Shown here piece after piece: positions 8,280 through 16,668 of a stretch of DNA of 64,000 bases; positions within the stretch are counted from its first letter, which is position 1, and each line of letters starts with the position of its first letter. The position numbers were made by a program, and so were the translations under genes. Origin of the DNA: Natrinema ejinorense (GTDB taxonomy: Archaea; Halobacteriota; Halobacteria; Halobacteriales; Natrialbaceae). The DNA is taken from positions 1,364,001-1,428,000 of the forward strand of contig NZ_NXNI01000001.1 in assembly GCF_002494345.1 (NCBI RefSeq), written 5' to 3'. Below the pieces are notes generated by a model, which worked only from the letters and a program-made list of their open reading frames with translations, was not told the origin of the DNA and searched no databases.

Positions 8280-9377
8280 TCAGCTCCGCTCTTCCTCGGA
8301 GAACCGCCACGGGCTCTCGACTTCGGTCGGGGACTCGTCTTTCGCCAGCGGTACGTTGTGATACAGTTGCTCGAGGTGGTCCATCGTGTAGCTGACCGAG
8401 TAGCGTTCGACGGCCCCTCTGGTCTCGCGGTCGGTCGACAGACAGGTCTCGATCGCGTCGACCATCGACTCGAGATCGCCGTACTCGAACCGCTCGCCGT
8501 TTTCGGAGCCGATCGTCTGGTCGAACGGCGGGACGTCGGCGGCCGCGACGGGCGTCCCGCAGGCGTTGGCCTCGAGCGTCGAGAGCCCGAGGGTGTCCGC
8601 GGTCGAGGCGGTGACGAACGTGTCGATCGAGGAGTAGAAGATCGGCAGTTCCTCGCGGGGGAGGAACTCGCGGAGCTCGACGTTTTCCGGGGCGTTGCGC
8701 TCGAGACAGTCGCGATACGGTCCCTCGCCGACGACGACGAAATCGTACTCCGGCAACGCCTCGGCGGCCCGCAGAATCTCGCTGACGTTTTTCTCCATGC
8801 TGAGTCGACCGCTGTAGCCGATGACCCGCCGGTCGGGGTACCAGTCTTCCGCGGTCGGCTGGAAGAAGTCCATGTCGATCCCGACCGGTAGCTGGACGTG
8901 TTCGACGTCGCGGTCGATTCGCTCCGTCGACGCGGTCACGACGTCGAAGCTTCCGAGGAAGCCGTTCTCGACGGGGACGTACAGCTTCGAGAGCAGTCCC
9001 GCGATCGACTCGAGTTTGATGCTCTGGTGGAAGTACTCCTCGAGGGGCGTGTGATGGGTGTAGATCGTCGGTAGGTCGTGTTTCCAGGCGTAGTAGCGGC
9101 CCAGAATGCCGATCGGGGCGGGACCGTGACAGTGGACGATATCGAGGTCGGGAAGCGTCGAGGCGCGGCGGGTCAGCGGGATCCGGTAGCCTGCATAGAA
9201 GGGATTCGGGAGCGATCTGACCGGAACCTCACGCTCGCCGGGGTCGTAGTCGCCGTCGGGGTAGACGACGTAGACCTCGTGTCCTTTGCGTTCGAGCTCC
9301 TCACGCCAGAGCTTGATCGTATACGTTACGCCGTCGATCTCCGGGAAATAACTGTCCGTAAAGAATCCGATCTTCAT
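8280..9377 (-). CDS. glycosyltransferase family 4
   Basis: The 365-residue protein opens with MKIGFFTDSYFPEIDGVTYT, the N-terminal strand and glycine-rich turn of GT4 enzymes with GT-B fold. Further marks are HCHGPAPIGILGR, the donor-binding GYSGRLSMEKNV, and the C-terminal ADTLGLSTLEANACGTPV with the retaining GT4 glutamates. It should move a sugar from a nucleotide donor to a lipid or glycan acceptor. The ATG directly abuts the stop of the upstream GT4 gene, so both are in one transcript. Confidence 0.9.
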   Translation of the reverse strand: MKIGFFTDSYFPEIDGVTYTIKLWREELERKGHEVYVVYPDGDYDPGEREVPVRSLPNPFYAGYRIPLTRRASTLPDLDIVHCHGPAPIGILGRYYAWKHDLPTIYTHHTPLEEYFHQSIKLESIAGLLSKLYVPVENGFLGSFDVVTASTERIDRDVEHVQLPVGIDMDFFQPTAEDWYPDRRVIGYSGRLSMEKNVSEILRAAEALPEYDFVVVGEGPYRDCLERNAPENVELREFLPREELPIFYSSIDTFVTASTADTLGLSTLEANACGTPVAAADVPPFDQTIGSENGERFEYGDLESMVDAIETCLSTDRETRGAVERYSVSYTMDHLEQLYHNVPLAKDESPTEVESPWRFSEEERS

Positions 9378-10361
9378 TCAGGCCACCTCCTCGTATAGCG
9401 ACTGATACTGGTTCGCAACCGTCGAGAGCGAGAACTCCTCGCTTCGCCGTGCCGCGTTCGTTCCGAGCCGATCCCGAAGCGTCGGGTCCTTGAGCCGGTC
9501 CAGCGCCGCCTCGAACCCACCGACCCCCGAATCGGCTACCTTCAGGCTATCTTCCCCGTCCTCGAGCCACGAGAACGTCTCGATGTCCCGGACGAGGACC
9601 GGTTTGCCGGCGGTCATCGCCTCCAGTAGCGCGATTCCTTCGTTTTCCTCGTGGGTGGGGAAACAGAAGACATCGCCCGCTGCGAACGCACCGCGGATGT
9701 CGTCTACGTAGCCGGTGAACGTACAGTTGTCCGGCGAGTTTTCGATCAGCCTCGTCGTTTCCGTCCCTTTCAAGGAGAGGTCCAGCGGGCCGAACCACGC
9801 GAAGTCCAGTTCGGGCATCCGGCGGGCCAACTCGACGAACGTCTTCAGCCCCTTGCGCTTGATGACGTGGCCGACGAGGAAGACGGTCGGCGGCTCGAGG
9901 TCGTACCGCTCGCGGTACTCGGCTTCCAGGGACTCGAACCCCTCGAGTTTCTCGCGGTCGACGCCGTTGGAAATGACGGTCGTCGGCGCGTCGGTGTAGG
10001 TCTCGATCAGCCGCTGATTGTACGCCGACGGACAGACCAGCGCGTCGGCCAGCCCGTAGGCCCGCTCGAGGTAAGGTTTCAGCGGTTTGGCGAGGGCGTT
10101 CGTGAACCGAAAACTGTCCCCGAAGTCCTCCGCGGTGACGTGGGTGTTGGCGACCACGGGAACCCCGCGAGCGCCCGCCCGCTTCGCGTACCAGACCGAG
10201 CGTGGCCCCATGAGATTACAGTGGAACACGTCGGCCTCGAGCGTCGGTTCGGTCGTGTACTCGATGTCCAGCCGATCCAGCATCTTCCGCTGGTGGACGA
10301 CGGACTCGTGAATGCCGCCGGTGACGCGGTCCTCGAATTCGAAGTAGTGACTGATCTTCAT
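9378..10361 (-). CDS. glycosyltransferase family 4
   Basis: The 327-residue enzyme starts at MKISHYFEFEDRVTGGIHES. It carries the GT4 signatures GHVIKRKGLKTFVELA for donor binding and ENEGIALLEAMTAGKPVL for the C-terminal catalytic region. It lies between a sulfatase-like gene and another GT4 gene on the same strand. The stop touches the start codon of the next gene, showing an operon. The acceptor is unknown; the neighbours suggest a surface glycan, glycolipid or N-glycan. Confidence 0.9.
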   Translation of the reverse strand: MKISHYFEFEDRVTGGIHESVVHQRKMLDRLDIEYTTEPTLEADVFHCNLMGPRSVWYAKRAGARGVPVVANTHVTAEDFGDSFRFTNALAKPLKPYLERAYGLADALVCPSAYNQRLIETYTDAPTTVISNGVDREKLEGFESLEAEYRERYDLEPPTVFLVGHVIKRKGLKTFVELARRMPELDFAWFGPLDLSLKGTETTRLIENSPDNCTFTGYVDDIRGAFAAGDVFCFPTHEENEGIALLEAMTAGKPVLVRDIETFSWLEDGEDSLKVADSGVGGFEAALDRLKDPTLRDRLGTNAARRSEEFSLSTVANQYQSLYEEVA

Positions 10362-10449
10362 GTCGAATCCCGGCCCCGATCGAGATGGTCGCTCACTCGA
10401 GATCACCGGCCCGAACCGGTGCTCGTCCGTCTCGGTCGAATCTCCGGCG

Positions 10450-11310
10450 TTACTCGACTTCGAGCCACGGGACCTCCATCAGCGGCGGAATGTGGGTTTC
10501 GATGTGGTGTTCCCAGACGCCCTCCTCGCCAAAGGCCTCCCCGTGGTCAGCGGTCACGACGACCCGTCCGTCCAGGTCCTCGACCAGGTCGGCGACGGAT
10601 TCGAGCGCGATCCGGAGGTTCTCCTCGTACAGCGCCAGTGCCGCCTCGCGGGTCCCGTTCTTGACGAGGTCCGCCGGGTCGAGCTCGAGCCAGAGGCCTG
10701 CCTTTTGTGCGAGTTCGCTCCCCTCGAGCGTGTTCTCGACTTTCGGCCGGATCGTGTCGCCGAGCGACGAGAGCGTACCGCCGCCCTCACCGTCCGACTG
10801 TTCGGCTTCCTCCTGCTTGCGGATCCCCTTCTGGATCTGTTTGAGCTTCTGTCCCTTCCCCCGGGAGAGATAGGGCGCGTGGGGCTGCATGTAGTGAATC
10901 ACGGTCCGTTCGGCCCGTTCGACGGCCTCGGGATTGTTTCGGAACGCATCGCCGAGACTGTCGGGCGGAACCGTTCCGAGATCGTCGTCCCAGCCGGTCT
11001 TCCAGACGTCGAAGACGTTGCTGATGTGGTCGGATGCCGACCACTCGTAGTCGCAACTCGCGCCCCACTTGAGTTCGTTGAGCGGAATGCCCAGGTCGTT
11101 GATGAAGGGGTTCCCCGAAAAGTACGCGATGTCGTGTTCGTCGGTGAACGTCCGGTATGCCCACTCCGGCGTCGACGACCCCGTGCTCCAGCGCTTTTCG
11201 AGCGTGCCGTCGAGATACTCGTCGTAGACCTCGCTGAACACGTCGTATCGACACGCATCCAGCACGAGACAGTAGTCCCACTCCGATTCGAGGAAGTGCT
11301 GGTCGTCCAT
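10450..11310 (-). CDS. sulfatase/alkaline-phosphatase-superfamily protein
   Basis: The 286-residue protein has DYCLVLDACRYDVF near the N-terminus (metal-binding Asp region) and VVVTADHGEAFGEEGVWEHH near the C-terminus (the second metal-binding DHG motif). No cysteine-type formylglycine motif CxPxR is present, so phosphoglycerol-transferase or phosphodiesterase activity is as likely as sulfatase. It is shorter than classical sulfatases. Similar proteins are common next to haloarchaeal glycosyltransferases and probably modify surface glycans. Confidence 0.75.
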   Translation of the reverse strand: MDDQHFLESEWDYCLVLDACRYDVFSEVYDEYLDGTLEKRWSTGSSTPEWAYRTFTDEHDIAYFSGNPFINDLGIPLNELKWGASCDYEWSASDHISNVFDVWKTGWDDDLGTVPPDSLGDAFRNNPEAVERAERTVIHYMQPHAPYLSRGKGQKLKQIQKGIRKQEEAEQSDGEGGGTLSSLGDTIRPKVENTLEGSELAQKAGLWLELDPADLVKNGTREAALALYEENLRIALESVADLVEDLDGRVVVTADHGEAFGEEGVWEHHIETHIPPLMEVPWLEVE

Positions 11311-11440
11311 TAGTTGGCGCTACCTTTCGATTCGACCACTGTATTCTTATTGGTTCTTGAAAGTCACCCGAACTGGCCGATACCACCGATCATTCGCCGA
11401 CTACGCGGTCGATTTCGGCGTCCGGCTCGGTCGGTGACTC

Positions 11441-11521
11441 ATACGGTCTACTGTACGTCAGTACTGGCGGGACCGGGACCGCCTTGCGGTCCCACCGGTA
11501 CATCGGTACAGCAAACCGTAT
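11441..11521. repeat. 81-base imperfect palindrome between sulfatase-like genes
   Basis: The left arm begins ATACGGTCTACTGTAC and the right arm, read on the other strand, begins ATACGGTTTGCTGTAC. Pairing continues with a few mismatches through GGGACCG to a short centre. The arms are about 35 bases. It ends on the stop codon of the downstream minus-strand sulfatase gene, so it could act as a terminator or be a short palindromic mobile repeat. Confidence 0.6.
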
Positions 11522-13098
11522 CACTCGAGATAGCCGAGTTCGCGCAGCCGTTCCTGTGTCTCCTCGTCGGCCTCGGCCAGGGCATCGGCTTCGTCCCTGT
11601 CCGTCTCGGTCGGGTCGTCCCACGCGCCGCCGACGGCGTCTTCGAAGTTCGCGAGCGCCCGTTCGGTCGCGGCGACGGTCTCGTCGTCGGACGGCTCGAT
11701 GGCCGATTCCTCGTCCGGATCCGCGTCGAGCCGATACCCTTCGTCCGGGATGCGGTCCGCCCGGACGTACTTCGCGTCGGTACTGCGGGCGGCGCGAAGC
11801 CTCGCGTACGCGCGATGATCATCCGGGAGTTCGATGCCCGCCTCGCTCGCCTTCTCCTCTAAGTGATGGAGTTCGATGACCGGCTGTGCGTACTCGACGA
11901 ACCCGTAATCGACGTCTCCGTCCCCCTCGAGGACGGCCTGCTGGCCGGGATCGGGAGCAGCCGCGCCGTCGAACGCCCGATACTCGCTCGAGAGCAGCGA
12001 TCGCGTCGGGTCGCGAGCGACGGAGTCGCCGTCTGCCGCCGCAGTGACGGCGGACTCGGGGTCGACGTCGAGCGCCTCGAGGACCGTATGATAGCAATCG
12101 AGCAACTCGACGAGGTCGTCGCGCCGGTCGGCCTCGAGATCCGGATGTTTCACCAGCAGCGGGACGTTGATCAGCTGATCGTAGAGGGCGAACTCGTGAC
12201 CGTAGAGGTCGTGCTCGCCGTGGAGTTCGCCGTGGTCGGCGCAGACGACGACGGTCGTCTCGTCCCACTGTCCGGTCTCGCGCAGCCACTCGAACAGCCG
12301 GCCGAGTTCGGCGTCCATGTGCGCGATCTCGGCGTCGTACAACCCGCGGATCGCCTCCCACTCGTCGTCGTCGATCGCCCGCGCCCCGGAGTTGTACTCT
12401 TTGGAGTTCTGACAGACGTCGTCGGGATCGACGCCGGGTGCGAACTCCTCGCGGTACTCCTCGGGCGGGTAGTAGGGGAGGTGGGCGTCCATCAGGTTGA
12501 CGAAGGCGAACCAGCCCTCGTCGCTCCCGCTGTCGTCGATGAACGACTTCGTGCGGTCGATGACCGAGGGGGTCTTCGAGTCCGCGCCCTCGCCGCTGGC
12601 GAGTTTGGCGTGGGCTTTCGCTCCGAGGTGGACGATCGTCGAGGCGAGGTCCCGGAGGTACTCGTTGTCGTTGACGGTCTGCCACGCGCTCGCCAGCGGA
12701 CCCGAGAGGACATCGCGGGGGAGGACCTCGAAGAACGAGTCGTGGTGGTCGAACCCGTCGGTGAGCCCGGTGTAGGGCGTGATCCAGGCGTTCGAGGAGT
12801 AACAAGCGGTGTCGTAGCCGGCCGTCGACAGCACTGACGCGAGGGTCGTCGCGTTCTCGAGGTAGGGACTCCCCTGGTCGGCTCCGTGCTGGCTCGGATA
12901 GCGGCCGGTAAACAGCGAGGCGTGGACGGGCAAGGTCCACGGGGCGGGGGCGACTGCTGACTCGAAGACCGTCGCCTCCTGGGCGAACCGAGAGAGTTCG
13001 GGTGTCGTCTCCCGCTCGTAGCCGTACGGACCGAGCCGATCCTTTCGGACCGTATCCAGCACGACGAAGAGGACGTTCGACTGGCGAGTCGGCTCCAT
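11521..13098 (-). CDS. sulfatase-family hydrolase/phosphotransferase
   Basis: The 525-residue protein has the sulfatase-superfamily core: NVLFVVLDTVRKDRLGPYGY (metal ligands), APAPWTLPVHASLFTGRYPS (nucleophile region) and VVVCADHGELHGEHDLYGH (second metal site). At the nucleophile, Thr or Ser stands where sulfatases have Cys, so a phosphoethanolamine- or phosphoglycerol-transferase type is possible. There is no signal peptide. The C-terminal 90 residues are acidic. It starts the minus-strand glycan block and is divergent from the flippase-like gene. Confidence 0.85.
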   Translation of the reverse strand: MEPTRQSNVLFVVLDTVRKDRLGPYGYERETTPELSRFAQEATVFESAVAPAPWTLPVHASLFTGRYPSQHGADQGSPYLENATTLASVLSTAGYDTACYSSNAWITPYTGLTDGFDHHDSFFEVLPRDVLSGPLASAWQTVNDNEYLRDLASTIVHLGAKAHAKLASGEGADSKTPSVIDRTKSFIDDSGSDEGWFAFVNLMDAHLPYYPPEEYREEFAPGVDPDDVCQNSKEYNSGARAIDDDEWEAIRGLYDAEIAHMDAELGRLFEWLRETGQWDETTVVVCADHGELHGEHDLYGHEFALYDQLINVPLLVKHPDLEADRRDDLVELLDCYHTVLEALDVDPESAVTAAADGDSVARDPTRSLLSSEYRAFDGAAAPDPGQQAVLEGDGDVDYGFVEYAQPVIELHHLEEKASEAGIELPDDHRAYARLRAARSTDAKYVRADRIPDEGYRLDADPDEESAIEPSDDETVAATERALANFEDAVGGAWDDPTETDRDEADALAEADEETQERLRELGYLE

Positions 13099-13218
13099 TA
13101 CTGGCGTTACTCACCTCCACGCAAATAAATCGATTGAACTACCCGGACGGCCGACCGTTACGCCGCGTTCGCCGACGTCGATCAGACGTTTCAAGTTCGA
13201 TGACGATTCATACCAGCC

Positions 13219-14238
13219 ATGGACGAGCGAAACCGGCGGGCATTCCTCATCGGGGCGTTCGGGGCGATTGCGGTCTTCGCCGTCCTGCTTTTCGTCGTCG
13301 GCGCACGGAGCGTCATCGATACGTTGCTCTCGGCGACTCCGTCCCTGGTCGCCGCCACGTTCGCCCTCGCACTCTGCTGGCTGGCCGCCTGGAGCCTGAT
13401 GCTTCGAACAGTGCTCGCCGCTCTCGACGTCGAGATCCCCCTCGTCAAGTCGTTTTTCGTCTACGCCGGTGCCGTCTTCGCCAACAACGTCACGCCCTTC
13501 GGGCAGGCCGGCGGCGAACCGATCGCGGCCCTGCTCGTCTCGAAGGTTTCCGACGCCCGCTACGAAACCGGACTCGTCGGGATCGCGACCGTCGACGTCC
13601 TCAACGTGATTCCGTCGATCTCGCTCGTCCTCGTGGGCGTCGGCTACTACGCGACCACCGCAGCGATCGGGGAGCGCCTCGAGACGGCCGTCGGGTCGGC
13701 GATCGCACTGGTCGGAGCTATCGTGGTCGTCATGGTGATCGTCTGGCGGTACCGGAATAGACTCATCGACCGGCTCCCAGCGATCATCGCCCCGCGTCTC
13801 GGCCGGCTCGGCCTCGATCGCTTCGATTCGGAGACGCTCGAGGAAGACCTGACGGATCGGATGGGTCGGTTCTTCGAGAACATCGAACGCGTGGCGACCG
13901 ACCGGTGGCGTCTCTCGGCGGTGATCGGGCTGTCGCTGTGTGGCTGGCTCTTCCAGACGGCTGCGCTCTTGATCGCGTTCGCCGCACTGGGACAGACCGT
14001 CCCGCCGTACGTCCTGCTGTTCGCGATCCCGCTCGCGAACCTCGCGGGTGCAGCCCCGCTTCCGGGCGGCCTCGGGGCGATCGATGCCGTGTTCGTCACG
14101 CTGCTCGTCCCGACGACCGGCGTCCCGGCGTCGACGGTTACCGCGGCCGTGCTCATCTTCCGGGGTGCGATCTACTGGATGCCGGTCCTGATCGGCGGGC
14201 TCTCGGTGTCGGGCTTTGGCGTTCGAGCACTGCGCTGA
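13219..14238 (+). CDS. LPG-synthase-type transmembrane protein (UPF0104, flippase-like)
   Basis: The 339-residue protein has about eight hydrophobic segments, first at AFLIGAFGAIAVFAVLLFVV. The family signatures VFANNVTPFGQAGGEP and LANLAGAAPLPGGLGAIDA are present. Proteins of this lysylphosphatidylglycerol-synthase membrane family, without the synthase domain, occur in glycolipid and glycan clusters and have been linked to flipping lipid-linked sugars. Its position beside GT4 and sulfatase-like genes supports such a role. TATA-like ATTCATACC lies just upstream. Confidence 0.8.
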   Translation: MDERNRRAFLIGAFGAIAVFAVLLFVVGARSVIDTLLSATPSLVAATFALALCWLAAWSLMLRTVLAALDVEIPLVKSFFVYAGAVFANNVTPFGQAGGEPIAALLVSKVSDARYETGLVGIATVDVLNVIPSISLVLVGVGYYATTAAIGERLETAVGSAIALVGAIVVVMVIVWRYRNRLIDRLPAIIAPRLGRLGLDRFDSETLEEDLTDRMGRFFENIERVATDRWRLSAVIGLSLCGWLFQTAALLIAFAALGQTVPPYVLLFAIPLANLAGAAPLPGGLGAIDAVFVTLLVPTTGVPASTVTAAVLIFRGAIYWMPVLIGGLSVSGFGVRALR

Positions 14239-14278
14239 GTCGGCTCACGTGCCCGCGTCGGACCGTCGAAGCGCCTCG

Positions 14279-14680
14279 CTACTCCTCGATGACTGCCGTG
14301 ACCTCGAGTTCCAGGAGGTAGTCGGGATCGGCGAGGCTGTCGGCTCCGATCAGTGCCGACGCCGGGAGCGCGTCGTCGCCGTAGAAGTCGACGACGTGGG
14401 GGTACGCTTCCTCGACGAAGGCGTCACAATCGAGCGCGTAGATCGTCTGTCGAACGACGTCGGCTGGACCAGCGTCGGCCGCAGCGAGCGACGCGTCGAC
14501 GTTCGCCAGCGTCCGCTCGATCTGTTCCGCGTAGGTCTCACCGACGACGAGACCATCCGAATCGCGGGCGGTGGTCCCGGCGACGTGGATCGTCTTTTCG
14601 CCCGACGAGACGACCACCTGCGAGTAGAGATCGTCTACTGGATCGGCGATACCCTCCGGGTTGATTCGATCGTGTCCCAT
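14279..14680 (-). CDS. RidA/YjgF family protein, arginine site changed
   Basis: The 133-residue protein has the RidA fold marks: VVVSSGEKTIHVAGTTA, TLANVDASLAAADAGPADVV and VVDFYGDDALPAS. RidA deaminases hydrolyse reactive enamine/imine intermediates with an arginine in the sequence PAR near the C-terminus. Here that position reads PAS, so imine deaminase activity is doubtful and this is probably one of the other Rid subgroups. It is convergent with the flippase-like gene. Confidence 0.8.
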   Translation of the reverse strand: MGHDRINPEGIADPVDDLYSQVVVSSGEKTIHVAGTTARDSDGLVVGETYAEQIERTLANVDASLAAADAGPADVVRQTIYALDCDAFVEEAYPHVVDFYGDDALPASALIGADSLADPDYLLELEVTAVIEE

Positions 14681-14842
14681 ACCGGGGCTCTCTCCCGTTC
14701 CACGTTATGTGTTACCAATCGTGTGGAAGTGGTCGCGAACGGAATCGCCGTCGGAGGGAAACGCCACGACCGGATCGTCGATGACGCCCTCCCCGAGCAG
14801 TTAACCGCTTCCGGATCCGAATGCGGCCGACGATCCGAACGC

Positions 14843-15334
14843 ATGTACCGAGACGGCCACGCCGGATTCAACGCGCTCCTGTACGCGCCGTTCGTGCCAC
14901 TGATAGCCGCCAGCCACTCGCTCGAGGCGGCTCTCTGGGGTGGAGTACTCGTCCTTGCCACGGCGACCCTCCCCGACATCGACAACGGAATCGAGCGGGT
15001 GGCTCACCGCGGTCCGACGCACACCGTCTGGTTCGCCCTCCTGATCGGGCTCGTCGCCGGGACGGGAACGGTGCTCCTCGCGCGCTCGACCGTCGGGATC
15101 GATGGCAGCTTCGAGCTCGGGTTCGTCCTCGGGTTCTGTGGCATCCTCGCCCACCTCGCGGGAGATGTCGTGACGCCGATGGGGATCTCCCCGTTCGCAC
15201 CCGTCTGGCGGGCCCACGTCACGCTGGACTGGTTCGCGTCCAAGAACGGGCGGATCAACCGCGCGTTCCTGCTCGTCGGATCGGTCGCGCTGTCCGCGTC
15301 GCTGAGTCTGGCGATCTGGCAGCCGATCGCGTAG
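14843..15334 (+). CDS. DUF457 (YdjM-type) membrane protein
   Basis: The 163-residue protein opens MYRDGHAGFNALLYAPF and has the conserved histidines and acids of DUF457: TLPDIDNGIERVAHRGPTHT and HLAGDVVTPMGISPFAP. Four hydrophobic segments indicate a membrane protein. The family is often called a membrane-bound metal-dependent hydrolase, but function is unproven. A second, diverged DUF457 gene faces it from the other side of a short inverted-repeat element, so the pair may be an old inverted duplication. Confidence 0.8.
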   Translation: MYRDGHAGFNALLYAPFVPLIAASHSLEAALWGGVLVLATATLPDIDNGIERVAHRGPTHTVWFALLIGLVAGTGTVLLARSTVGIDGSFELGFVLGFCGILAHLAGDVVTPMGISPFAPVWRAHVTLDWFASKNGRINRAFLLVGSVALSASLSLAIWQPIA

Positions 15335-15381
15335 TCGTCGCCGTGCCCGCGCCTCCATCGACCGCGCCGTCGCCACGGGCG

Positions 15382-15467
15382 CTATAGTAGCAACTGAAAC
15401 GATTTACACACTGATTGCAACGCTGTCGTGCGATCAGGTGTGCAATGACTTTCAGTTGCTACTATAG
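15382..15467. mobile_element. 86-base MITE-like element with 18-base inverted ends
   Basis: CTATAGTAGCAACTGAAA at 15382-15399 is repeated exactly, inverted, at 15450-15467. The 50-base interior has no coding capacity. Perfect ends of this kind around a short non-coding core are typical of a miniature inverted-repeat element that was moved by a transposase elsewhere. Its right end supplies the last codons and stop of the neighbouring DUF457 gene. Confidence 0.8.
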
Positions 15468-15916
15468 TCGCTCGATCGAAACGCGTCGGTTCGCCACGCG
15501 AGAAACCCGATCGACGCCGTCCAGAGGACGATCGTCGCGGTCGGTCCGTGAACCGGGAGCCCGGGACTCCAGTTCGTCTCGAGCGGGAACAGCGGGTCGA
15601 TTCCCATCGGAGAGAGCGAGTCGATAACGAGATGCGACCCCAATGCGAGGGCGACGGCGGCCGCGAACTCTCGACTGCGAGCGACCGCGTAACTGCCGGC
15701 GACGACCGCCAGTACGAACAGGGGCGTGTGAGTGATTCCGCGGTGGACGAACGGCTGCCCCCACGCCGAGAGAAAGAGGAAATCCACGTCGGGAACGAGC
15801 CCGAACACGATCCCGAGTCGCGGATCGGCCCCAGTACTCCCTCGAACGAGTGCGTAGCCGACGATCGCGTGGGTCGCGAACGCCCCAGCGAGGAACGCGA
15901 TCCGTCCCGGTCCCAT
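15452..15916 (-). CDS. DUF457 membrane protein with MITE-derived C-terminus
   Basis: From the ATG at 15916 (MGPGRIAFLAGAFATHAIVG) the protein has 154 residues and the DUF457 residues LVPDVDFLFL, VHRGITHTPLF and HLVIDSLSPMGIDPLFPL. It has four hydrophobic segments. Translation runs into the inverted-repeat element at 15467, so the final residues DYSSN and the stop come from that element; the original C-terminus is lost or displaced. A longer start at 16051 would overlap the promoter of the divergent DedA gene. Confidence 0.75.
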   Translation of the reverse strand: MGPGRIAFLAGAFATHAIVGYALVRGSTGADPRLGIVFGLVPDVDFLFLSAWGQPFVHRGITHTPLFVLAVVAGSYAVARSREFAAAVALALGSHLVIDSLSPMGIDPLFPLETNWSPGLPVHGPTATIVLWTASIGFLAWRTDAFRSSDYSSN

Positions 15917-16036
15917 CACGATTTCCTTCGGATGGCTCCCGAAGATAGCTTGCGGTTCGCGGCGGGGAGACCAGACGTATCGCACGAACTCGGAGAGACC
16001 AATAATACTTACACCACGGGAACAGTATCGACCGCT

Positions 16037-16558
16037 ATGCTCCCGCTGCAACTCGAGGACACGCCGCCCCGGCTCGAGTCGCTGTTCACGTCGGAGTTCG
16101 CGTTCGCAGTGTTGTTCGGGATCTGTGTGCTCGAGGGGGCGATGTTGCTCCGATTTATGCCGAGCGAACTCGTCGTCCCGGCCGCACTCGCCCTGATCGG
16201 CTCGTCGATGCCCGAGTCGATCACGATCGTCGCCATCGCGGTCGTCGGCACGACGATCGGTCAGTGCGGGTTGTTCTATCTCGTCCGTCGGGCGGGTCGC
16301 GAGTACGTCCTGCGGAAGCGCTGGTTTCCGATCACCGAGTCGCGACTCGAGCGCTTCGACGGCTGGTTCGACCGCTGGGGCGCACTCGCGGTTCCGGTAA
16401 GCAACACGTTGCTGTTCGTCCGCGGACTGGCCACCGTGCCCGCCGGCCTGTCCGAGATGGAGTGGCGCTCGTTTGCCGTCCTGTCAGCGGTCGGGTCGCT
16501 CTCCTTTCAGTCGATCCTCGCCGCGCTCTACCTCCTCGGGGGCCACCTGCTCGCCTAG
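16037..16558 (+). CDS. DedA-family membrane protein
   Basis: The 173-residue protein starts at MLPLQLEDTPPRLESLF. It carries the DedA (SNARE-associated) marks: an early glutamate in VLEGAMLLRFMPSELVVPAA, a basic stretch in the middle, and FVRGLATVPAGLSEMEWRSF near the end. Four or five hydrophobic segments are visible. DedA proteins move lipids, including carriers such as undecaprenyl phosphate, across membranes in bacteria; the archaeal substrate is unknown. It is divergent from the second DUF457 gene. Confidence 0.8.
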   Translation: MLPLQLEDTPPRLESLFTSEFAFAVLFGICVLEGAMLLRFMPSELVVPAALALIGSSMPESITIVAIAVVGTTIGQCGLFYLVRRAGREYVLRKRWFPITESRLERFDGWFDRWGALAVPVSNTLLFVRGLATVPAGLSEMEWRSFAVLSAVGSLSFQSILAALYLLGGHLLA

Positions 16559-16668
16559 GTGGGGTGTCGCGTGGCCCCTTCGCTCGTCTCCCAGCGACCC
16601 TCGAGGTCGCCTCGCCCGATTCGAGCGGCCCCGCGGCTACGCGAACGACCGAGAAGCGAGAGCGGGCA

